64,000 nucleotides of DNA from Xanthostigma xanthostigma (Eukaryota; Arthropoda; Insecta; Raphidioptera; Raphidiidae), in NCBI GenBank assembly GCA_963575645.1, contig OY754469.1, positions 41,126,753-41,190,752 of the forward strand. The letters are read 5' to 3'. The translations under genes and the position numbers were made by a program. The notes under the pieces are model-generated. The model was not told where the DNA came from. It saw only the letters and a program-made list of their open reading frames with translations, and searched no databases. How positions within the stretch are numbered: the stretch's first letter is position 1; every line of letters begins with the position of its first letter. Positions 21,511 to 33,020 of this stretch are shown here, piece after piece.

Positions 21511-22167
21511 TTTTTTTTAATTCATTATATAGATCCTCCCCTGCTCTTCGCCGCTTGCCCCATTGTCGGCGGGGCTCTGCTCGTGTACAGTGGTCTTAAT
21601 ATTGTCTTGTCCAGGCCGTGCTAAAAGTAGAACGACCGGCAGCGTTGCTCAGAGTGTAAGATAAATGTTTGAGAGCCCAGATCTGCGGCCTGCGGCAAAC
21701 ACGAGGCGCATAGTTTTGTGTGTGAAGTTTGCACACGCTCTGTTTCTACGGTCACATAACACTATGTTAGCTCGTCCCATGCGAATAGTTTACCGTACTG
21801 TGCTCAACTTATTCTACATAGACTCCACAGTGCCATATCGTGTAGGGATGAAAATATTATGCTCAGTTTAAAATGAATATTTCAATTCTGGGGAAAAAAT
21901 AAAACGGCTCGTAGTAATGATCCACATAAAAGAAAGTTTTTAAGCACATATTTATTTGCGAAGTTGTTTTAAAAACAATTTTATTACATCTCTCGGGTTT
22001 CGTTCACTTCACAGTGGCGGTTCGTTAATGGTCTTTCTAAAAATAAAACGAAAATATGTAGAAGATGTTACGACATTTAAAATAAAAATCTCGAGTCGTG
22101 ATGTTCGTCCGCGCTAATACCTGAAACCACTGAACTGATTTTAATGAATTTTTGTAAATGTGTCCTG
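21511..22167. other. No recognised gene; GC-richer patch
   Basis: At 21535-21800 the base composition is distinctly richer in GC (GCTCTTCGCCGCTTGCCCC, GATCTGCGGCCTGCGG). The 68-residue open frame here (21665-21871) matches nothing I know. From about 22090 the text (GTTCGTCCGCGCTAATACCTG, ACTGAACTGATTTTAATGAA) has the style of decayed Helitron-type repeats. Confidence 0.3.
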
Positions 22168-22663
22168 CTATGGGCTATGTGCAAGGAGGCGGAGTTACAC
22201 ATGTTTCGATGCGAGCGTTTGTGGTGAGCACTAGGAAAAAATGCAACCTCAAATTAATTATCCTTGTCAGCAAGCAATGTTTATTAAAAGTGAAAACAGC
22301 TATAATTTTATTAAGTTTTTTAATTACAGATTTAAATAAAATAAAGACCATTGGCGCCATAATTTGAAGTTCCGCTGTCAGTGCAAACAAATTAATTATT
22401 TATATGTTGTACGTCATTGATAAATAAATAATTTGCACGTACCTTTTATGTTATTCTATTTATATAATGGTTTACAATCTGAATTTTATAGTAGGTATAT
22501 AAAATTAACATCAGTTTTCCTTCGTTTTTTTTGATACATCATGGCCAACTAAAGTTTTTGACTTATCACCATAGAAACATGTCGCGATTTCCACAAAAAG
22601 TGAGTTCAATAATTCTCTATTACCCACTAGTGGCGCTAGTAGGCTTCATGCAACAACCTATAG
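22168..22663 (+). mobile_element. P-like MITE, copy C, with nested insertion
   Basis: Same element as 191-616: CTATGGGCTATGTGCAAGG at the left and CTAGTAGGCTTCATGCAACA at the right. The THAP-like segment found in copies A and B is deleted here. An insertion of about 106 bp (22396-22501) flanked by AAATTAA (22389-22395 and 22502-22508) interrupts it. Confidence 0.65.
22396..22501. mobile_element. 106-bp insertion in P-like MITE copy C
   Basis: Comparison with copies A and B, where ACAAATTAACATCAG is continuous, shows this segment is extra. It is bounded by a 7-bp direct repeat AAATTAA. The inserted sequence contains TATGTTGTACGTCATTG and AATTTGCACGTACC and has no recognisable identity. Confidence 0.6.
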
Positions 22664-22929
22664 TTTTTAATTTTTTTTTATTGCAAGAAACAGGGAGAGA
22701 GGGAGAGAGAGGCTATCCTTATATACTTATAAAGTATAAAGTATATAGTATCGCGATTTTCGACCGCGCTAATAAAACTGTCTTAGTAACATGGAGCGAC
22801 ATCTGATAGATTTTGCTCAACGCTATTAGTTCAGAAGCAAACAAAAAAAAACTGTTTTAGTACAAAGTAGCGATATCTGATAGAATTTGCTCAAATCCGG
22901 GCCGCAAACGAAATACATTTTGCAGAACT

Positions 22930-22954
22930 CTATCTATCCGTGTCGGACCGCTAG
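22930..22954 (+). repeat. Helitron 3' end fragment
   Basis: GTGTCGGACCGCTAG followed by T matches the 3' terminus at 39641-39650 (CGGACCGCTAG then T). The hairpin is degenerate, so this is a decayed end. A similar but more degraded one (CGGACGAAAGCCGGACCGG, GTTAG then T) ends near 23096. Confidence 0.35.
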
Positions 22955-23099
22955 TGTAACTCTAAACCCCCCCCCCTCTGGTGACATTATTATTTTTCAG
23001 ATCTTAGTACATTATATAACCTATTTCATTTTTAAGTTTTTAGTGTGTTTTATTAAAAGTGCGATTTGCATTCGGACGAAAGCCGGACCGGTCAGTTAG

Positions 23100-24081
23100 T
23101 TATTATAATACTGTATTGTCATCAGAACTAAAGGTGTGTACCAAATTTCAGATCAATCGATCAACAGGAAGGAGCTAAAATTTCAATTATTAGATTTGAT
23201 CCAAACAAGACACAAACAAGGCAAGTTTAATATTAAAGCCTTTAAAATATAACCTATTCATACTTCACAGTTGGTTTTCTGATACGCGTAACAGCGTGCC
23301 ATTTTGCGATTTATATAGTTTTAGCAGCCCTAGATCTGTCCCTTGACGTTAAACCCACGTTAAACAGTAGTGAGTAGTGTCACACCAACTTATACCTTTG
23401 CTATACCTCCTCGCTATATGTTTGTGAATGCACCTTGTTAATTAGGACATAATTTAGTAATTAGCGGATTCTGAGTGCTTTATTACTACAGGTGCTCCCA
23501 TTTTACACTCGCTCAGATATTCTCAGATATTATGTAATATGCACAATTTTATTGACAATGCCAAATCTCGATTTAGGTATGTTTAAAGAATTAGCAGTTA
23601 TAGTAATCCGGTCTTCTTTTTTTGATATCGACGTAACATAAAGGTTTTTAATTTCCAGCTATTGAAAATTTTCAAAAAAATAGTTATTGGTATCGGTCAG
23701 ATTTTTGAAACTCGAGTTTTCATCAGATCTCGACGTTTTGGGGTCCTAGGACGCTATTCTTCTGACTATTTTTGGATGGACGCGTGTGTAAACAAAATTT
23801 TGGCGTACGATATTTTTAGAGCGATTCAAGTTGAATCCCTCTAAAAATACCCCCTTTCGAAATAATGATCCCTTGACCGATCGACCTCAAAAACGCAACC
23901 TCAAACGGTTGAATTATTCAACCGATTGTTTCAAAGTTATTCAAAGAATAAAAAGTAATGTATTAATGAGAGTTTTGGCCGACCCTCATCCTCACTGGAA
24001 GCTGAAACGGATATGAAACAGCTTCCGGTGGGGGTAAAACGTCAAACTAAAAAAATTAAAAAATTCAGTCGAATTTTTTAT
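23100..24081. other. No gene seen
   Basis: The opening (GTGTACCAAATTTCAGATCA, CAACAGGAAGGAG) is a typical body phrase of Helitron- or RTE-like repeats. The frames at 23662-23844 and 23831-24016 show no domain I recognise and no conserved neighbour. I treat them as chance openings. Confidence 0.35.
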
Positions 24082-24253
24082 AAGTAAAACTTTTTTAGGC
24101 ACGCTTGACTTGGGGAGTAAGCTGGTAAATGCCTGGCGAAATCGTTTACGGAAGTGCATCATCGCGATACCTGACGAAATCGTTTACGGAAGTGCATCAT
24201 CGGAGTTGAGAGGGAGATATAAGTTAGTGAGTGCGACAAAGACGGAGCATTAA
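24082..24253 (+). repeat. Minisatellite-bearing repeat shared with the hAT at 56250
   Basis: AAGTAAAACTTTTTTAGGCAC opens the segment, followed by two tandem copies of a unit of about 38 bp (CTGACGAAATCGTTTACGG, AAGTGCATCATCG). Then comes GTTGAGAGGGAGATATAAG with GTGAGTGCGACAAAGACGG. The same order occurs at 56373-56552, where the last block is itself duplicated. Confidence 0.65.
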
Positions 24254-24801
24254 TCGAAATTCTTCTTTTTTATTTAAGCAATAGATAAAGCTATTGCTTA
24301 TGACAATTGTTAAGAAACAATTGTTACATCGCTCTATTATAAAAATGATTTAAAAAAATTCTAATATACTGATCATTGATGTAACAATGGATACTTCTTA
24401 AAAATTGTAGCAAACAATACTATTTCTAATATTTTTTGTTTATTTATAATAATAAAATCAAACGTTAACAACGAATTAAAAAACACCAAGTGGATTGAAA
24501 GAATTCATTCTTTAGTCTACATTCTACAGTATAGAAACATATAAGTCTTTCCAAAATATGTTTTAGATGAAACTATTTATAGTTAGCATAGACGATAATT
24601 TTTATCATAAAAATAAACCGTCTAAACGCAAAATAACGATGGCTTTTTTGTTAGATGTTTTTTCATATAAAGTGCATATTATTCATGTAAAACATGCTAA
24701 GCCTCTCAGTGGTTTATAGTAATACTCCTGTTGACTTAATTGAATTCTTTTGTAACGCTGTGGTGAAAGTGAGGTTATAACGTACCAAAGCTAATAGGTT
24801 A

Positions 24802-25289
24802 CAGAGGTTACCTTGTTCCGTTGTATAGAAGTGAGGAGATGGGGCTGTCCGGCGGACTTGTCAATTCATTGCGTGGCAATGACTGTTTAAAAAGTAGTCC
24901 GTGATAAGTTTTATTCACATAAATATTATAAGCGTAGGACCAGTATTGTCGAGGTACAATTTGGACTAACCTGAGGCCGCGAAAATTAAAATAATTTTTT
25001 CGAAACGTTGCCCACAAGCGAAACATCGGTAAAGCTTCTTTTTAAATTGTTCTGCACCCAAACTTTCTTTCCACGTTGTTTATAATCTTTAATGGCAGTA
25101 TTTAACAAATATGTCAAAGAAATCAAAAGAGAAAATATCCATATTATTTGCAATAAATTAATAAGAGATAAACACAGACATAATTAAATATAAATGTCAT
25201 ATTAGGTTGATAAAAATATGAACGGGGCCCGCCAGTTGACGTCATTCTCGCGCGTATGCGGTTGGTCAGATGGAACAAGGCAACCTCTG
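24802..25289. mobile_element. Mariner-type MITE (TA duplication)
   Basis: The ends CAGAGGTTACCTTGTTCC and GGAACAAGGCAACCTCTG are inverted repeats with one mismatch, flanked by TA (24800-24801 and 25290-25291). This fits Tc1/mariner insertion. The minus-strand open frame inside (24808-25026) shows no transposase motif. Confidence 0.7.
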
Positions 25290-25291
25290 TA

Positions 25292-26573
25292 ATATACTAA
25301 CCTTGACGATGTACATTCATTACAGACTAAAAGCCGCCCTTGCCATATTATTTACATATGCATTTACTTATACATTAAAGTATCACAATTTACTGCACTT
25401 TTCTTCATAATTAGCTAAGTTTTATTTTTATTTCATGATAATATAATATTACACGAATATTATAAAATGATGTAGGTATGTTAATATTTTATTATCAACA
25501 TATTTGAATTTTTTTGTATTATAAACATTAAATGAATATTGTAATTTCAAAATTGACTTTCTAGAAAGCAAAATATTTAGAACCAGAAACTAAAGAAAAA
25601 ACTTGTGAACCTCATGAATCTTTATAATCATTTATCGTGCAGACCAAAAAATATGTCAGCAAAAAATTGAGTTTAAAAATATCTTGGTAATTAAATGACA
25701 CAACTAAAGACTACTTGGATATTAGCATTGTTTAATTTTCTGTGCATTTTTTGTATTTATGTATCGACTTATTCTACGCCAATTTTTTGGTATGATGAAT
25801 AAATTTGTATCTGTCTATCTATCCATATACGAATAAGTTCACGTTTCATTAATGCTTTATTCGTTTTGAATTATTAAGGTTTCTCTTATATTCGTTAAAG
25901 AAGTTTCACTTTTAAAACAGAAATGCTTTGAAACTGGTATATTATTTAACGTGACAGTGGCTTTTCCGTTAAAATATAAAATAATTTTGTAGTCTACAAA
26001 CATTTCTTTTCCGGTGCAACTTTCTCAAATGTGAATGTGTGTGCGCTTACATTTTCTTATATAAAGTTATATAAAGTTTTATTGTTTTACATACGTATAG
26101 CCCATAAATGAAATAATCATTAGCATCCAAATTTTATTGCGAAAAACGTGGTTAAATTGCATTATAAAAGTGCAGACGCTTTAACCGATCTACAGAGTAG
26201 ATAAGTAATTAACTTTTTTTTGTATTTATTTTTGGTTATAAAATGAATTTTCAATTCTAGGATGCATTAGCTAGTTAATAGACCGAACGGATTAGTGGCT
26301 GAACACATTATGTTTCAGTTTATATCGACTCTTTTACGGTGTTTTGCTAGGTGATTCGTTCTAAAAGTGATTTCACACAAACAGAAACAATACACTTCAG
26401 GGTTGCCAACTTGGGGGTTTTCTCCCTAAATTTGGGGGGATAAAATGTAGAATGCGATTTTTTTAGGGCCTTAATATTTTTAAAGGTAATTTTAGGGACA
26501 CAAAAAGCAAAATTTTTCTATCAGACATTAGATGAATTAAAAAAACCGACTCATTGTTAAATATCTATTTACT
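25292..26573. other. No gene seen
   Basis: Mostly AT-rich. Near 25790-25830 AATAAATTTGTATCTGTCTATC looks like the 3' tail of a plus-strand non-LTR retroelement. At 26398 CAGGGTTGCCAACTTGGGGG resembles a hAT-type terminus, but I could not find its partner end. Confidence 0.3.
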
Positions 26574-27938
26574 TAGTGCCGGATTAATGGGCTAAGAGCT
26601 GGCTACGGAGAAAATGGGTGACTCGGCGCAGAGCTGAAAATTTGCAGAATAATAGGAGATAGTACAAGTTAAAGTAGGGAAAAAATTGCCAGAAGGCTAG
26701 GCGGAAGATAAAGAGCCGCCAGAAGACGCTAATGTTGCGAAAAATCAGTGCACTTCTGGCAATTTCTATACTTATTCTGTAATTCAAAACTAGATTATAT
26801 ATTATATATATTATACATTATATAGTTATAAAATTCAAACATGATATAATAATTACATTCGACAAATATTCAAAATTATTAATGTCTTTTTGATAGAAAT
26901 AAAATTAAATAAATTAATAACATTACGTTGTTATATAACAACGTAATTTTATTAATGAAAATATATGACAAAAAATGGAGAATAGTTACTTCTTACCACA
27001 ACAAGTTTATTAGTGGATGTACATTTCTCGAAATGTACATCCACTAATAAACTTGTGGTAAGAAGTAACTATTCTCCATTTTTTATTAGATTCAAACCAC
27101 AGTGCTCCTAATATTTTTGTTAAAATATATGACGATTAATTTTATTTCTATCAAAATTTCATTAATAATTTTGAATATTTGTAGAATGTTATTATTATAT
27201 CATGTTTGAATTTTCAGTATGCCCTTATAACTATAACTATATAATGTATAATATATATAATATATAATCTAGTTTTGAATTACAGAATAAGTATAGAAAT
27301 TGCCAGAAGTGCACTGATTTTTCGCAACATTAGCGCCTTCTGGCGGCTCTTTATTTTCCGCCTAGCCTTCTGGCAATTTTTTCCCTACTTACTTGTACTA
27401 TCTCCTATTATTCTGCAAATTTTCAGCTCTGCACCGAGTCATCCATTTTCTCCGTAGCCAGCTCTCCGTCTATAAGCAAATTAAGCAATTGCTTAGAGCA
27501 TCACGTCTCAGGGGGCACCAAGAAGCACTACTCAGAAATGAAAAATACCTCACAAAACTGAGTCAACATTTTTTTTTCTTTTTGTCATGTCCTCAAAAAT
27601 TTTATTTACTGATATAAAACTGTCTTTAGAAGTTAAAAGATAAAAATAAATAATTTATTTTTGAAAATGAAAATGAAAAAAACATTTTTTCAATTAGTTC
27701 AATTTTTCTAGTTTTAAAGTTTTGAAACTTTTTTTCTATTAATTGTATAAAAATGCCTAAGGTCCGATTTTATAGACAGCCAAATTTTCAATGGGAGAAT
27801 TAATTGTAAAATTCAATTTTTTTTTAAAAATCTATGCTTTTTAACTTTTATAATCAATTTGATTTTTTTATGAACTGAACATATGGGGCCCATAAGTAAA
27901 AAATGCTTAGGGCATCAAGTAGTTTTAATCCGGCACTG
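26574..27938. mobile_element. hAT element with 8-bp duplication, containing a large palindrome
   Basis: The ends TAGTGCCGGATTAA and TTAATCCGGCACTG are inverted repeats of the CAGTGCCGGATTAA kind known from hAT transposons. They are flanked by TATTTACT (26566-26573) and TGTTTACT (27939-27946), an 8-bp duplication with one mismatch. The interior near the right end has LINE-free, hAT-like text (AGGGGGCACCAAGAAGC). Most of the left part is the palindrome 26595-27465. No transposase is present. Confidence 0.78.
26595..27465. repeat. 871-bp palindrome
   Basis: Arms run from AGAGCTGGCTACGGAG inwards and are mirrored out to CTCCGTAGCCAGCTCT. The centre is near 27030, where GGATGTACATTTCTCG meets AAATGTACATCC. 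Mirrored blocks include AATTGCCAGAAG, AATTTCTATACTTATTCTG and AGTTACTTCTTACCAC. A second small palindrome (ACGTTGTTATATAACAACGT) lies in the left arm. The mirrored frames at 26584-26787 and 27275-27457 encode nearly the same peptide only because of the symmetry. Confidence 0.85.
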
Positions 27939-28189
27939 TGTTTACTAAGTCGTAGCTAAGTCCTAATAATATGTATAGTAGTAGTGGATTCATCTTTCGC
28001 CGCGCGTAGTATAACTCTATATTGACGATGCCCTGTATGTATATCTTAGAAGCAGCTTGTTTTGTTAAAAAAATACGATTACTTTGAACAGGAGAGAACG
28101 ATCCACGAATATTGCACCAGGGCAAAAACGGACCTTCACATATCACATGTGAAATACTCTGTAGTTAGGAAAAACATGTAGGTACATTC

Positions 28190-28366
28190 AAATGATGAAA
28201 ATCTACAATGCAATTCCATCAGAAATTAGATTATTATTTAAACAAAATTTAAAAAAATATCTAATAGCTAATACGTACTATAGCACAGAGGAATTTTTTA
28301 ACGTTTGAATTTTTTATTGACTTGTTTCATGCCTGTATGGTATTTTAGAAATAAAGATTATTATTA
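28190..28366 (+). pseudogene. LINE reverse transcriptase extreme C-terminus and 3' tail
   Basis: The plus strand reads MMKIYNAIPSEIRLLFKQNL, then KKYLIANTYYSTEEFFNV and stop. I.N.IP..I with K..LK.YL and YYS.EEF is the terminal block of CR1/Jockey-type LINE proteins. About 60 bp later come AGAAATAAAGATTATTATTA and an ATT-rich tail. It is a very short 5'-truncated copy. Confidence 0.65.
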
Positions 28367-28389
28367 TAATTTTATCATTAGCCCTGCTA

Positions 28390-29009
28390 TACTTCGTGGG
28401 ACTTTGAAGCTTTTTAACGAATTTTTAATACAATATACGTCGTACCCTTTTTGTAACGCTTTATTATAATGGAATGGCTTTATTACGTTGTAAAAATTTC
28501 CTGTCGTTTTCTTTGAAAAAATCTTTTGTAGTCCCACTTTGACGTAGTCTTAAGGTTATTAGATTTTCTTGGAATCGAGGCAACTAGCGTGTTACCGGTT
28601 TCATAACCCTGCGAGGCCTACTCTGTGAGTTAAGCTTTAGCAAGTTGCACATATAGTTCAGCTACCGTACGGCAATGCACACACCGTGCCAGCTATTAAT
28701 CTGCTTGAAGATAATTATGTTTGCCGAACACATTACGGCAGCCGTGTTTTTGGTGGTGAGCTTATTGAATTATATTCACGAGCCACCTGCATGAACGCAT
28801 TATAGTTCGTCAATCCATCGTTATTTATCATTGGGTAGTGTTTTAATTTATTTTAATCACTTAGCGATGTTTATCTTCTGTACAAATATTTTCCCCAGTC
28901 TCCCAGTTTTATTATTAAATTATGTTTGCACTGAAAATTGCATCGAGTTTTAATATAGCAACGTCAATTCTATCGGTGTGGGAAAATTTTTTTCGTACAT
29001 TTTAATTAC
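28390..29009. other. No gene seen
   Basis: 28560-28790 is somewhat richer in GC (GTACGGCAATGCACACACCG, GCAGCCGTGTTTTTGG). I see no long frame, RNA structure or element boundary. Confidence 0.3.
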
Positions 29010-29013
29010 TTAA

Positions 29014-29558
29014 GGTAGTTTGGTAGCCAAATGACTTAAACTTGACCTTACATTTTTTTTTATATTTATTCAAAAGATTATAATTAAAGACACCTACAGA
29101 AAAAGAATCAGATTTTTTTACCACACCGTTTAAGAGATAGAATTAATTAAAGTTATGCAAAAATACACGAACCGTTATGAGTGTCCTTGTTCAATAACTC
29201 CAGAAATTGACAAACTTGACCCCACAAAAAAACTTTTAATGGATAAAACGATGTCTGAAATACACACTGCAAAAATTTCAGAATAATTTACCACGTACTT
29301 TTGATTTTATTAATTTTTTAATACTGATATGTGGCCTCTATCTCTGTTGTTGTAGTGACAGTGACTAGTGACAGCTGAGTACTAATCAATTATTATTTTA
29401 TTGATTACACTACTATAATTATTTAATTATAATTCGCATTAAATTAAATCAAATAAATTTTTATGTGAATTTCTATTAATTATTATAGCATGATTTGGGT
29501 AATTGTTTGAGGAAAAAAAGTCATTTATTTGACTTGGGATTGCGGCTCCCAAACTATC
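29014..29558. mobile_element. TTAA-duplicating element
   Basis: GGTAGTTTGGTAGCC at the left and GGCTCCCAAACTATC at the right are imperfect inverted repeats flanked by TTAA (29010-29013 and 29559-29562). Inner sequence AAATGACTT and AAGTCATTT continues the symmetry. It is non-coding. The GGTAGT start groups it with 1851-2536 and 43515-44051. Confidence 0.72.
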
Positions 29559-29704
29559 TTAATAAGTTAATAAGTAATACTGATCACATTTCTGTATAGT
29601 CTATAGTCTGGTAGTAAACAAAGGGAATAAAATAAATGATCCGACCAAAATTACGATCCGTAGAGCTTGGACGTAAGGAGAAGAATTGGAGAAATATTTA
29701 ATTT

Positions 29705-30780
29705 ATGTATAGCCAGCCGTTACCCGCGGCTTTGCACGCGATTGAGACGAAACACGTATGCATTCCCATTATTTGGCATAGTTACACCTTTCTCAACGTA
29801 GAACCCCTAAATAAATTTCAAAGTTGATGATATTCACGTGATCAACGTCCTGACAAACATGAAAAATGACAATCATATTGATTTTTAGTCTATGCACCAC
29901 CCTCTGAAGGGTTTGTTTTTGAAAAAGCATGAAACACGTGTTTATTAGTGTATTTGCCATAAGGCACTTACACTATTGGCGTCGGTTAATATATATATAT
30001 ATATATATGTGTGACCACGATAACTCTCGACAGACTTAATCGATTTAAATGAAATTTGGTCCACATGTTGGAATCCATCATCGCAAGAAGCCTATTTAAA
30101 ATGGGCCCGATCGGGCCATTTTAAGGGGGGTATTTAGGGGTTGAAAAATGTTTTTGGGCCCAAAAATACCGAAAAAAATCTCAGAATCGTTTCAAATTTG
30201 AAATTTAACCCTTTAGTAATTATTGAAATGTGCTGCTAAAATTTTAATAAAATCGGCCCGACAGAACCGGACTTACAAATTTTATGAAAACGCAAGTTTA
30301 TTGATATGGATTTACATACTGAAGGGTGGATATAATTTGGTACAGATGTTAAATTGGTATATAGTATTGAAATTAAGTAAAAAAATGGTGTTTTAAGGGG
30401 TGTATTAAGGGGTAATTTTTTTTATTTTGTCCAAAAACAAAGTTAAGTTCATACAATAGAGCCACACTGCTTATAAAAGCAAATACACTATATTGTCGGC
30501 AGGGTTTCGCACTGCGACCCGAGTTTTTTATTTGTTGACAGGAGTAATCTTGCGCATTTTCGAATTATTACATATGATTTCTCCATGCAAATTTTGGACT
30601 CACGTTACACTCTTTTAGGGGTTGAATTTTCAAAAATCCGTTTTAGCGGATTTCTACGTCATAATAACTATCTGTGTGCCAAATTTCAGCCCAATCCGTC
30701 CAATGATTTGAGCTGTGCGTTGATAGATCAGTCAGTCAGTCACGGTTTCCTTTTATATATTTAAATATGTGTTACAAATA
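29705..30780 (-). repeat. Helitron-like interspersed repeat containing copy B of the 14157 repeat
   Basis: The left edge (TAGCCAGCCGTTACCCGCGG, CTTTGCACGCG) reads, on the minus strand, like a Helitron 3' hairpin region. The right side (TTTGAGCTGTGCGTTGATAG, TCAGTCAGTCAGTCACGG) is a very common insect repeat phrase. 29948-30535 duplicates 14157-14815 in inverse orientation. No exact TC or CTAG ends could be fixed, so the class is tentative. Confidence 0.4.
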
Positions 30781-31011
30781 CTTTAAATTAAGTAAAATAA
30801 AACATACGTTTATACACTGTAAAAGATTATCGGGCAGCTAGTATAAATTAACATTCAAAATAAATTAATGTAAGTCTTTAAAAGAGGATGTTTATTGCAC
30901 GTACCAATGCATATTTCGATGTAACGTTCTGGCAGTAAAAAATTTAAATTTAAAAAATAAAAAAAAGTCCGTAATTCGTTGAATCAGTTTGAATTTAACG
31001 TTACACAAGTT

Positions 31012-31374
31012 GATTACTGATGCTATTTTCAGTGCTTCCCCAATGAAATATTTATGGGTTCCAAACATCGAGTAGCTAACCATAAACACATTACATTGTA
31101 CTCAGTGACAGCAAATGGCTTGGAATTGATTTGCAGCCATCAAATGACTATATCAAAATCAAATTTATCGACAATTTCTAACGACATTTTAAACGATGAA
31201 AAATTTGCTCATGTTATTACAGTTCAATTCGTACACAAATCGATGACAGAACTTTTATATTACTTTCTTAAATTATTTATTTCGTTTCGAATTTACAGTC
31301 CCAGAGCTTACCGTCGAATTTTCTGTGATCAAATTACCAAAAAAGTTGCCGTAGACACAATTATTATTAATTAA
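31012..31374 (+). other. Unidentified open frame after a possible acceptor
   Basis: After GCTATTTTCAG (AG at 31030-31031) one frame stays open for about 115 codons: CFPNEIFMGSKHRVANHK, HITLYSVTANGLELICSHQM, and a C-terminal part RAYRRIFCDQITKKVAVDTI. Residue use looks more protein-like than the surrounding frames, but I recognise no domain. It ends where the SINE at 31377 begins. It could be an exon, a processed fragment or chance. Confidence 0.22.
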
Positions 31375-31376
31375 GA

Positions 31377-31782
31377 CCGAGCGGTACAGCATAAGACTCG
31401 TATTCGGGAGGTACCGGGTTCGAATCCCGGCGGGGGCAGAGTTGGCTGGGACTTTTCCCTGCTGCCTCTCGCCGAGAAGCAGTGATTCCTATACCGGCCA
31501 TCTTATTGAGGTTTTCCATGGTTTCCCTCAATAATTCCAGATAAATATCGAGATGGTTCCTTATTCAAGGCCATGGCCGATTACCTGTCAAACTTCTATA
31601 CTCAATTTGCCTACCTTATCCTAATGTCCTAAAATTACTTCATTCGCCCATTGCTATTAAGTAATAATTAAGTGGAAGTTTTAAAAATGTTGAAAATATG
31701 ATAGATGGTAAATAGTAATGGTGCGAATGGCGTCTGTTTTGACATAAAATCGAGAAACGGACGTTAAACGCATTATTATTAT
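31377..31782 (+). mobile_element. tRNA-derived SINE, copy 1
   Basis: A tRNA-related head (GAGCGGTACAGCATAAGACTCG, GTACCGGGTTCGAATCCCGG) provides Pol III A- and B-box-like sequence. A shared body follows (CTGCCTCTCGCCGAGAAGCAG, TCGAGATGGTTCCTTATTC, AAGGCCATGGCCGATTACC) and a (ATT)n tail after GGACGTTAAACGCATT. It is about 405 bp and collinear with 47844-48258. AATTAA adjoins both ends and may be the duplication. Confidence 0.85.
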
Positions 31783-32206
31783 CAATTAAAAAAAATTGCG
31801 TAAAACTCTCGTGCGTTAGAAGTGATACTTCTTAGACTCGCATTTGTTGACGATTTTAAAAGAAGATTTGGAATTTGAGATTTGAATAACCGTAGAATTG
31901 TAAAATATCAACAAGCCATGAACGGTTAACGACAAAATAATTTAAAATTCATTTGAAGACATCTGCGTAAAGTACGGTCCTGTGTGACAAACAAGATATA
32001 TAGTTTCCGTTGCGAGATCTTTGAAAGTCGGTTTTAATGATATTGCTACCTATTTTTATTTAATATTTTCAGAGTAGAAGTTAGCTTTAGTCACTTGAGA
32101 TTTAATTGGCCATGGATTGTTACTCTGAACATCCAAATAAACATACAATTTATGAACTAAGTTTATTTAAAAAAAAATGAATAATCTGTCTTATAAAGGA
32201 CCCAAC

Positions 32207-32299
32207 ATCGCAGTCGCTTGTGATGACACCCTGAATATTAGAAAGTTTACATACCGAGCACTTTCTAATATTCAGGGTGCTATCACAAGTGACTGCGAT
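32207..32299 (+). other. 93-nt near-perfect hairpin
   Basis: ATCGCAGTCGCTTGTGATGA then CACCCTGAATATTAGAAAGT pairs with ACTTTCTAATATTCAGGGTG then CTATCACAAGTGACTGCGAT, about 37 of 40 positions, with a loop of about 13 nt. Size and shape fit a microRNA precursor, but a tiny foldback transposon is equally possible. The open frame over it is a by-product. Confidence 0.6.
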
Positions 32300-33020
32300 A
32301 TTATTACACAGTTACTTACCTCGGATCTCTCTGTCACACACTTCCACGCGCGTCAAAATTAAAATCTTTAAAATTCGCAAACCCCTAATAGGACCGAATT
32401 TTTCGCAGACAACCCTATATCAACGTGTTCGCTTATGATGATATAACATTTTTTCTATTATCCAATCAAGTAAAAGTAACTTGCATCGACATACCTGTTT
32501 GTACCTGACAACCCAGTAGTTCGCACAGGTAAATAATAGACAACCCAACGGCTGCACATTCTATACGTTTTATACTTCAAGTCAGGACAAACTTTTCTTA
32601 TTATCTTGATGTTGCAACATTTAAAACGAAATCATTTTTTTAAAAATAATAATTAAAAATAGTCTGTCCAGGATTTTTTTAGCAAACCCATTTTTAATAT
32701 ATTTTCTAATATACTAAATTCATGATAAAATATTTTTCATTCTATTATCACCTCAGTGAAGGTTGATTTAGGTTCGGCTCTTAGACTATTTGCATCTTGT
32801 CAAAATTCATATTGTAACTATGGAAGTGTAATTTTCAAATTAGTGGAAACATTTTACAATTTATAGCACAATTTTTGCTATTGTTGTTTTTGGGAATGCC
32901 GACAGTGACACTGTTGGAAAATAAATTTTTCTTATATAGCGTTGTAAACTTGTAATTGTAACAATGACTGTGTGTTTCATACAACAATAGCAAACACTGT
33001 GTTATAATTATAAATAGTAA

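Noticed and set aside
26584..27617. Two almost identical frames starting MNYRISIEIARSALIF on opposite strands
   Set aside because: Identity is explained by the palindrome 26595-27465. The frames run into unrelated sequence at the arm ends.
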